Origin: Methanococcoides sp.
Lineage (GTDB): Archaea; Halobacteriota; Methanosarcinia; Methanosarcinales; Methanosarcinaceae
Direction: 5' to 3'
Assembly: GCA_021108185.1 (NCBI GenBank)
Contig: JAIORJ010000182.1
Location: 62,001 to 126,000, forward strand
DNA length: 64,000 nucleotides
Below are positions 57,759-64,000 of this stretch, piece after piece (the first letter of the stretch is position 1; each line of letters opens with the position of its first letter). A program made the translations under genes and the position numbers. The notes beneath the pieces are model-generated. The model saw only the letters and a list, made by a program, of their open reading frames with translations. It searched no databases and had not been told where the DNA came from.

Positions 57759-58293
57759 CCACACCGAGGATCTTGTAAATATCTTCCGGCTTTTCGATGA
57801 GCGTTATATTTTCCATCTGTGAAAGTTTCTCAGAATTGGAAACATCTATTTCACGCATCTTCAACGTCATCTTCTTTCCACTGGGCGCATACGTGTCCAC
57901 AGTTCCACGTTTCTGGTCAACTGCAAGAATATAGATAGGAGTATCACCCTTTGCTGTCTGTGCAACGACATTCGTAACAAGCGTATCGGCGATGCCGTGA
58001 ACGATCTTGGCCACACTGTTAGCCGTTGCAGGTGAAATTATCAAAGCATCGTAATGACCCACCTGAAGAGGACCTGCAATGAAAGGCGAGTTCGGACCCA
58101 CACCGGTCTTGAAATTAGGGAAATCCCTCTGAATATCATCCCAAATACGATACCACTTCATAACGGTCTCACCCTCCTTTGAAAGGAAGACCATGAACTC
58201 AAGATCAGTACGTTCCTGAATATCCTTCATGACCTGATACGTCTCAACGATCTGGTCGCCTGAACCTGTAATACCCCATGCAATACGTTTCAT
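57751..58293 (-). CDS. afpA: archaeoflavoprotein AfpA
   Basis: 180-aa flavoprotein of the UbiX/dihydromethanopterin-reductase-like fold. MKRIAWGITGSGDQIVETYQVMKDI is the FMN-binding start; SPATANSVAKIVHGIADTLVTNVVAQTAKG is the second FMN-contacting part. AfpA proteins accept electrons from ferredoxin; the physiological partner is unclear. ATG 58293 is used because GGGGG lies 8 nt upstream. It begins 15 nt after the rubrerythrin stop, so probably the same transcript. Confidence 0.88.
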   Translation of the reverse strand: MKRIAWGITGSGDQIVETYQVMKDIQERTDLEFMVFLSKEGETVMKWYRIWDDIQRDFPNFKTGVGPNSPFIAGPLQVGHYDALIISPATANSVAKIVHGIADTLVTNVVAQTAKGDTPIYILAVDQKRGTVDTYAPSGKKMTLKMREIDVSNSEKLSQMENITLIEKPEDIYKILGVEK

Positions 58294-58307
58294 ATCATAA
58301 ACCCCCA

Positions 58308-58883
58308 TCAGTAGTTCTCTGCCTTAACTTCGAAATATCCCATCGGATGATCACATGCAGGACATTTATCAGGAGCTGCAGGACCTTCATGAATATAACC
58401 ACAGTTGCGACATCTCCATGCAACAGTACCATCCTTTCTGAATACCATCTCGTGATCCAGATTGGCAGCAAGTTTTAGATAACGTTCTTCATGCCCTTTT
58501 TCTGCAACAGCTATATGCCTGAACACAGAAGCGATCTCCAGTAAACCTTCATTTTCAGCGATCTCGGCAAATTCCGGATACATAGTAGTATATTCGTAAT
58601 TCTCACCAGCAGCCGCAGCTTCAAGATTATCCCTTGTACTTGAGATCACTCCTGCAGGAAAAGAAGCTGTGACCTCAACATCTCCGCCCTCAAGGAACTT
58701 GAAAAGTCTCTTTGCATGTTCCTTCTCATTATCTGCAGTCTCAGCGAAGATAGCAGAGATCTGATGATAACCTGCTTTTCTGGCAACTGAAGCAAAGTAC
58801 GTATACCGATTCCTTGCCTGTGATTCGCCTGCAAAGGCCTTCAATAGATTCTTTTCAGTTTCAGTTCCTTTGATACAACTCAT
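58308..58883 (-). CDS. rbr: rubrerythrin
   Basis: 191-aa peroxide reductase with an N-terminal diiron four-helix domain ([64 protein letters not shown], quoted in parts) and a C-terminal rubredoxin domain ([27 protein letters not shown]) that supplies electrons. ATG 58883 is chosen: GAGGT lies 6 nt upstream, while ATG 58889 touches that site. Confidence 0.95.
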   Translation of the reverse strand: MSCIKGTETEKNLLKAFAGESQARNRYTYFASVARKAGYHQISAIFAETADNEKEHAKRLFKFLEGGDVEVTASFPAGVISSTRDNLEAAAAGENYEYTTMYPEFAEIAENEGLLEIASVFRHIAVAEKGHEERYLKLAANLDHEMVFRKDGTVAWRCRNCGYIHEGPAAPDKCPACDHPMGYFEVKAENY

Positions 58884-58934
58884 TAACATACCTCGTTTTG
58901 TTACATTTCGAAAAACATCATTAATAAATACTGC

Positions 58935-59633
58935 TTAGAATCCAAAAAGTGCCTCTTTCTTGATCTGTTCTTTAGGAATTCCCATATTAAGAAGTAGCTC
59001 TTCAACGGACTTCATCATTGGAGGAGGCCCACAAACATAGACCGTACGTTCCATGATATCAGAGATATAGTCCAATATCATTGGTTCACATATACGCCCA
59101 GTACAACCCAGCCAATCGGAATCTGCGCGTGTCAGCGTATGTACGACCTTCAGATTAGGATGTTTACTGGCCATTTCATCCAGTTCACCCTTGAACGCAA
59201 TATCATCTTCCACTTTATTACTATCAAGGAACGCAATATCTGTACCAGCCTTACTATCGCTGCAATACCTGCATATACTTATCATAGGAGTAATGCCGAT
59301 ACCACCGCTTATGAGGGCGATCTTATCATACTCCCCTTCAAAAGTGAACCTGCCATTGGGACCATTAATAATAAGAACATCACCCGGAACCATTGCATCG
59401 AGTGCATCAGAGTATTCATGCCCGGTAAGTTTTTTAGTGAATTCCAGATGATCTTTTGCAGTAGGACTGCTGGATATCGTGAAGGGTTTACGCTGCATTT
59501 CGCCATTTACGGGAATACTAACAAAGAAATACTGTCCGGCCTTGTACTCAAAACCTTCAGGCCTTTTGAAACGGAAACTTTTCACATCGTGCGTCTGTTC
59601 TATAATTTCAGTGATAGGGGCTTCGAATTCCAC
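58935..59633 (-). CDS. FNR-family FAD/NAD(P) oxidoreductase
   Basis: 232-aa ferredoxin-NADP reductase-like protein. The FAD site is seen in RKPFTISSSP and GPNGRFTFEG, the nicotinamide/pyrophosphate site in ISGGIGITPMISICRYC, and the C-terminal YVCGPPPMMKSVEELLLNMG. It lacks a ferredoxin domain, so a separate carrier is needed. It begins with GTG at 59633, directly after the stop of the flavoprotein gene, with GGAGG 8 nt upstream inside that gene. Tight coupling with the Fe-S flavoprotein suggests they act together. Confidence 0.88.
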   Translation of the reverse strand: MEFEAPITEIIEQTHDVKSFRFKRPEGFEYKAGQYFFVSIPVNGEMQRKPFTISSSPTAKDHLEFTKKLTGHEYSDALDAMVPGDVLIINGPNGRFTFEGEYDKIALISGGIGITPMISICRYCSDSKAGTDIAFLDSNKVEDDIAFKGELDEMASKHPNLKVVHTLTRADSDWLGCTGRICEPMILDYISDIMERTVYVCGPPPMMKSVEELLLNMGIPKEQIKKEALFGF

Positions 59634-60263
59634 TTAAATATCCTCCGATGGTACTTTTTTTAACATTTGGGCTGTCTGAATAAGTCTTCGAACCGTCTTA
59701 CGCATACTTCTTAATCCCTCATCATCCACTTCAATACCCTCTGCACCTTTATCCTGTGACCAGAACGTGCCTCCGAGATTGGAACCGAAGGAACCACCTG
59801 ACACAGGGATCATTTCACTGATGATATAGAAATTATGTATGACCTGTAAAGCCGGTTCCTGCCCGCCCACACGGTCGCCGCCATCGGCCATTCCAGCACC
59901 CACCTTGTTCATAAAGACCTTAGGGTCGCGGGCAACGACTGCACGACACCTATCCATTATGGTCTTGGTCTGTCCACTGACAGTACCCTGATAGACAGGA
60001 GTGCCAATGATCCAGGCATCCGCCCACTCCATTTTATCATAAAGTCCCACAATATCATCCTTGTGGATGCATCCCTGTTTTGTCCTTACGCAATGGTCAC
60101 AGTGGATACAGAATTTCAGATCCTTACCCTTGGCAGAGAAATATTCGATCTCCACACCATATTTCTCCTCAGCATACTTCAAAGCCTCCCTGACCATTCG
60201 ATCAGTGGCTTTTTTTCGAGGGCTGCCAGAGATCCCAAGCAGCTTTATTGCATTATCAGACAT
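59634..60263 (-). CDS. iron-sulfur flavoprotein / flavodoxin-fold FMN protein (Isf-like)
   Basis: 209-aa NADPH-dependent FMN-reductase-fold protein with GISGSPRKKATDRMV (FMN phosphate loop) and a compact Cys motif FCIHCDHCVRTKQGC that matches the 4Fe-4S motif of Methanosarcina Isf. WIIGTPVYQGTVSGQTKTIMDR and GGDRVGGQEPAL follow. Isf takes ferredoxin electrons and may pass them to O2 or H2O2. GGAGG lies before the ATG. It is adjacent to the FNR-like gene and follows the multiheme cytochrome by 15 nt. Confidence 0.85.
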   Translation of the reverse strand: MSDNAIKLLGISGSPRKKATDRMVREALKYAEEKYGVEIEYFSAKGKDLKFCIHCDHCVRTKQGCIHKDDIVGLYDKMEWADAWIIGTPVYQGTVSGQTKTIMDRCRAVVARDPKVFMNKVGAGMADGGDRVGGQEPALQVIHNFYIISEMIPVSGGSFGSNLGGTFWSQDKGAEGIEVDDEGLRSMRKTVRRLIQTAQMLKKVPSEDI

Positions 60264-60278
60264 ATCATACCTCCAATA

Positions 60279-61676
60279 TCATTTTAGGATCCTGCCAACA
60301 CAACCAGCTACGATCAGTGAAAATATAAGCAATATTGCACCAAATCCCGGTGTTGACGCTGAAGGCACTTCAGCCTCCCCGTTGATAGAACCATAGGCTT
60401 CTGCCATATCGATCACGGGAACTTCATAAATACCCTTGCCGAACAGTTCATCAATAATACTCTGAGGTGCGGAGCGGTATAATAGTTTTGCTTCAACGAG
60501 AATGGGGTCCACAGCACCCTCCGGCATAATGAACGAGTGGGATTCGACAGCCGTATCACCCGGAAGGATCCGATTATCTGAAACGATAGACTCAGCTTGC
60601 CATAATTTAGTTGTCACATCTCCATCAACATCGGAAAGGACCGTATGATAGATAGTGCCATCTTCAACATTGCCTTCACCATCAAGCGCTCCAGAACTGT
60701 ATAATAGTACTCCATCTGCATCAGTTACTGAGACAGATACCCACATCTGCCTTATTTCAGAGATCCCCGTAGGCAATTTATGACCAGCACCGGAATTGGT
60801 AACAGAGACTTTGATCGAAACGTCTTCACCGGAAATTGCATCTTCTGGTGCATCCACTTCAAGGGTTGCAGCCTTTTGTAGCCTTTCCACAGCAGCATCA
60901 CCGGCTTTTCCATCAGATAGGAGATCAAGCATAAAGTAGTTCCCACCAACGATCTCATGTACAGGAATATGGTCCCTCTTAGGAGAACTGGAAGCGGATC
61001 TTCCCGGAGCTGCTTCAAAATATGTAATTCCCGGACTCATGTGGCAATCCTGACATACCACGCCTTCTTCAGCATAAGAGCTCTCGGACCAGGAAGTGTA
61101 AGTATCATCAAGAGGCAGACCATTGAAAGGACTGTTCACATTATGGCACATACCGCAATATTCAGCTTCCATATAAAGACCATTGAACTCGGACTCATGG
61201 AATGCCGAAGGTGCATCATCACGCGGGCCCCATTTTACATCACCAGGACTTGAAACGAATCCACCATCACCAATACCTGCACTTTCGGATACGGTGTGAC
61301 AGAAATCACATTGAACACCTTCCGAGGCCACATCACTTATCATAGAGCCATCGATGGGAGGAACTTCACCACTGACGACACCGATGGGAGTGTGGCAGCG
61401 TGAACAGAATTCATCGGTCTGACCATTGGTATCTTCACTTGCAAGCAGGACCTCTTTCTGATATAGAGGATCGGTATAAGCATACGCATGCATACTATCA
61501 TCATGCTGACTACGCAATATAGCATGGCAATTCGCACATTTTGAATTGGTCACGAAATCTTCAGAGCTCAACTCATCAAATCCTGTAGGATCAACGGCTG
61601 AGGCAGTACATGTGACAAACAGGATCGCAGCTACAAACAATAAAAAGGTCAAACCTAAATGAATGGACTTTATAAT
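60279..61676 (-). CDS. exported pentaheme cytochrome c with PGF-CTERM anchor
   Basis: Surface electron-transfer protein. The frame reaches 61718; in that numbering five CxxCH motifs lie at 61-65, 105-109, 137-141, 188-192 and 222-226, followed by a beta-sandwich domain (about 280-440) and a PGF plus hydrophobic C-terminal segment (TPGFGAILLIFSLIVAGCVG). The best signal peptide begins IKSIHLGLTFLLFVAAILFV and ends at CTASA. I set the start at ATT 61676 because GGGGG lies 4 nt before it and no ATG, GTG or TTG is near; TTG 61718 is the alternative. It resembles the multiheme cytochromes that support external electron transfer in Methanosarcina, but it is not proven to be MmcA. Confidence 0.75.
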   Translation of the reverse strand: MIKSIHLGLTFLLFVAAILFVTCTASAVDPTGFDELSSEDFVTNSKCANCHAILRSQHDDSMHAYAYTDPLYQKEVLLASEDTNGQTDEFCSRCHTPIGVVSGEVPPIDGSMISDVASEGVQCDFCHTVSESAGIGDGGFVSSPGDVKWGPRDDAPSAFHESEFNGLYMEAEYCGMCHNVNSPFNGLPLDDTYTSWSESSYAEEGVVCQDCHMSPGITYFEAAPGRSASSSPKRDHIPVHEIVGGNYFMLDLLSDGKAGDAAVERLQKAATLEVDAPEDAISGEDVSIKVSVTNSGAGHKLPTGISEIRQMWVSVSVTDADGVLLYSSGALDGEGNVEDGTIYHTVLSDVDGDVTTKLWQAESIVSDNRILPGDTAVESHSFIMPEGAVDPILVEAKLLYRSAPQSIIDELFGKGIYEVPVIDMAEAYGSINGEAEVPSASTPGFGAILLIFSLIVAGCVGRILK

Positions 61677-61795
61677 AGAACCCCCGAGATCATTTAAAAT
61701 GAATAAACAAGGGAACAAGCCCTAAAAAAGGGGGTCGATGAGAGATTATTCGACCCATGTGGTATTGTACCCTTATTTTCGACCGAATGGTTGAG

Positions 61796-62146
61796 TTATT
61801 TCAACAGTTTTAGCGCATCACGGCATGCTGCCACAGCAGGTGCACCGGATGTTACGGAGATAACTTCCATGGTTTCCATTATCTCCTCTTTTGTGGCACC
61901 ATTCTTCAATGCACTTTTCATCTGTGCCACCGTACAGGATTCACACTGTTTGGAAGCTACAACAGCAAGTGCCATCAATATTTTTACTTTTGCCGGAAGG
62001 GCACCATCTGTAAGGATCTTACGATCACATCGGGTGTACTTCTTTACAAAATGAGGATCCAGTTCATGTAAGGTCTCAAGTATCTGAGGTGTGAACCCCA
62101 TCTTGTCCCCAATATCATCTATTACTTTTCTGCTTTCTTCGCTCAT
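61796..62146 (-). CDS. carboxymuconolactone decarboxylase/AhpD-like protein
   Basis: 116-aa all-helical protein of the CMD/AhpD family. The redox pair CESC in SKQCESCTVAQMKSALKNGATKEEI (quoted in part) is the AhpD-type active site with the nearby His replaced by Gln or other residues, so peroxidase reduction is probable but not certain. ATG 62146 has GGAGTGG 8 nt upstream. The spacer toward the cytochrome (61719-61795) contains a small AAGGG/CCCTT hairpin. Confidence 0.85.
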   Translation of the reverse strand: MSEESRKVIDDIGDKMGFTPQILETLHELDPHFVKKYTRCDRKILTDGALPAKVKILMALAVVASKQCESCTVAQMKSALKNGATKEEIMETMEVISVTSGAPAVAACRDALKLLK

Positions 62147-62198
62147 ATTATACCACTCCATAAGTAATTAATTTATAAATTTATAAGCATCAATGCGA

Positions 62199-62417
62199 TC
62201 AGTCAAAGCCATCAACAATGGTGTTGCTCAGACAGTATTTGCACAGGATCTTTGTAAGGCCGTTGTGCATACGTTTGGTATGTGGTGGCACCCCTGCTGA
62301 GACCGAAAGAAGCAGCTCCTTTGAGTGGTCCACACAAAGCCCTTTTCCACATAATATACAGACAGCTGCAGCTTCAGTGTCTTTGTCCTCTTCCATACAA
62401 TCATAACATTTCATCAT
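62199..62417 (-). CDS. DUF2180 family small zinc-binding protein (copy 2)
   Basis: 72-73 aa, beginning MKCYDCMEEDKDTEAAAVCILCGKGLC, then VPPHTKRMHNGLTKILCKYC. Cys pairs spaced C-x2-C, C-x2-C and C-x2-C with His suggest zinc knuckles. The family is found in methanogens with no known role. GAGGTGG precedes the ATG. It follows its paralogue by 11 nt, a tandem duplication. Confidence 0.8.
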   Translation of the reverse strand: MMKCYDCMEEDKDTEAAAVCILCGKGLCVDHSKELLLSVSAGVPPHTKRMHNGLTKILCKYCLSNTIVDGFD

Positions 62418-62427
62418 GGTATCCACC

Positions 62428-62664
62428 TCACTGGTTCCCTATTAGAGCATCATGGCATGGCGTGCACACTATCTTGAGCATTGGCTGCATGTCCTTAATC
62501 TTACAGGAATCGCCCATACAGCTTAGTTTGATGTCATATTCCCCATCCCATTTCGGGATCTTTTCACGCATTAGATGGTCTTTACAAACGCCTCTGCCAC
62601 ATACTATGCAGATGCCTAAAACATCCGAGTCTTTTCCGTTCTTTGCACATTCATAACATTTCAT
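62428..62664 (-). CDS. DUF2180 family small zinc-binding protein (copy 1)
   Basis: 78 aa: MKCYECAKNGKDSDVLGICIVCGRGVCKDH, a middle part KLSCMGDSCKIKDM, and KIVCTPCHDAL. The Cys spacing matches the next gene, so they are paralogues (about a third of residues identical by eye). ATG 62664 is preferred to the upstream frame because GGGTGATC lies directly before it. It is the first gene of the small 62664-61796 cluster. Confidence 0.8.
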   Translation of the reverse strand: MKCYECAKNGKDSDVLGICIVCGRGVCKDHLMREKIPKWDGEYDIKLSCMGDSCKIKDMQPMLKIVCTPCHDALIGNQ

Positions 62665-63162
62665 TCGATCACCCAACGTATTCTTTCGAAAAGGTGTTTG
62701 TCTGTAAATCGTTTCAACGGACATATGGGACAAGATCCAGAGATCATCAATTTGCACATGCTTCCAGCATCATCTTCGATCACTATTGCTATTGGGAATG
62801 CGCAGTGAGGAATATTTTAAGAGTTGCCTGAAAAATGCATCAGATAACCCTGAATTCCCACTTTATTGAATGATAGCCCCCGGTAGTCCCCTTGAATTCC
62901 ATAGATGAATCCATTACTACTCTTAAAAATAGGTTAGATGTATATTTATGCATATCGGTATTTCAAAAGTGACAGAAGAGCATCGGGATGAGAGAGCGGT
63001 GAAACATACAGGGAAAAAGAGAACATTACACACATATATTAACAGAATACAAGAACCAGAATACAGGCATAACATGGATAATGTTGTCCATTCAGAATAA
63101 ACCAATAAGGTTTTAATATATGCACGTAATCCTGAATAGCATTATTAAATTGGAGGATTTAA
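62665..63162. promoter_or_regulatory. spacer with mer promoter
   Basis: A 498-bp gap. The mer promoter is TTTTAATATAT at 63111-63121, putting transcription near 63143 with a 20-nt leader bearing GGAGG at 63152-63156. Upstream are short palindromic pieces (TGGA/TCCA near 63075-63090). One 50-codon frame (62948-63100) has no good ribosome site. I see no other gene or RNA. Confidence 0.55.

Positions 63163-64000
<838 letters not shown>

Noticed and set aside
62948-63100. 50-codon frame upstream of mer
   Set aside because: No proper ribosome site, His/Lys-rich without motif, likely chance.

Overview
The window is a contiguous piece of a chromosome from a methylotrophic, cytochrome-containing methanogen of the Methanosarcinaceae. 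The evidence is the membrane-bound heterodisulfide reductase pair HdrD/HdrE, the mcrBDCGA operon, Mer, a two-subunit pyruvate carboxylase with its biotin ligase, a surface multiheme cytochrome c, archaeal replication proteins (MCM, PolD large subunit), and archaeal ribosomal and RNA polymerase genes. The moderate AT content and the McrA sequence resemble Methanococcoides, but the genus is an inference. Gene packing is dense. There is no prophage, insertion sequence or CRISPR array, so this is core genome rather than an accessory island.

Layout. 0.1-2.2 kb: an Hsp20-type chaperone, a small unknown protein, a PEF-CTERM surface protein and RNase P RNA. 2.3-7.1 kb: two DUF116 proteins, hdrD-hdrE, a small siroheme/Fe-S sulfite-reductase-like protein and a rubrerythrin-like protein. 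7.3-12.1 kb: TrmJ-type methylase, MCM helicase, DUF424 and two coiled-coil proteins. 12.3-17.2 kb: an S-layer-domain protein, birA, pycA and pycB. 18-21.5 kb: PolD large subunit. 21.6-28.2 kb: mmp10 (MCR arginine methylase) divergent from mcrBDCGA, so the enzyme and its modifier sit side by side. 28.4-36.3 kb: proA-proB, a hybrid sensor kinase with a degenerate receiver, an AI-2E-family permease, a PHP phosphoesterase, HflX and DUF2209. 36.4-40.8 kb: a lipid/glycan cluster (flippase-like protein, PAP2 phosphatase, a glycosyltransferase split by a frame change, a polyprenol/dolichol kinase-like protein) and an ArsR-type regulator. 41-42.3 kb: two tRNAs and AmrS.

42.5-54 kb, all on the minus strand: idsA, RNase J, fni, isopentenyl phosphate kinase (apparently frameshifted), mevalonate kinase, MEMO, rpsB, rpoK, a stretch of seven consecutive hairpins, rpoN, rpsI, rplM, rpl18e, DUF2240, an unknown protein and serA. 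This joins the late mevalonate/isoprenoid pathway (archaeal membrane lipids) to translation and transcription genes. 54.2-62.7 kb: a redox and oxygen-defence series (FTR-like protein, F420H2 oxidase FprA, ferritin-like protein, AfpA, rubrerythrin, FNR-like reductase, Fe-S flavoprotein, PGF-CTERM pentaheme cytochrome, AhpD-like protein, two DUF2180 proteins), interrupted by ino1. The window ends inside mer.

Main points for follow-up: two apparent frame breaks (isopentenyl phosphate kinase and the MJ1255-type glycosyltransferase), two candidate structured RNAs (49632-49794 and 34470-34543), a probable non-ATG start of the cytochrome, and several palindromic operator candidates (upstream of mcm, mcr, serA and the PAP2 operon). 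Everything here is read by eye. Family assignments rest on motif recognition, not on database searches.
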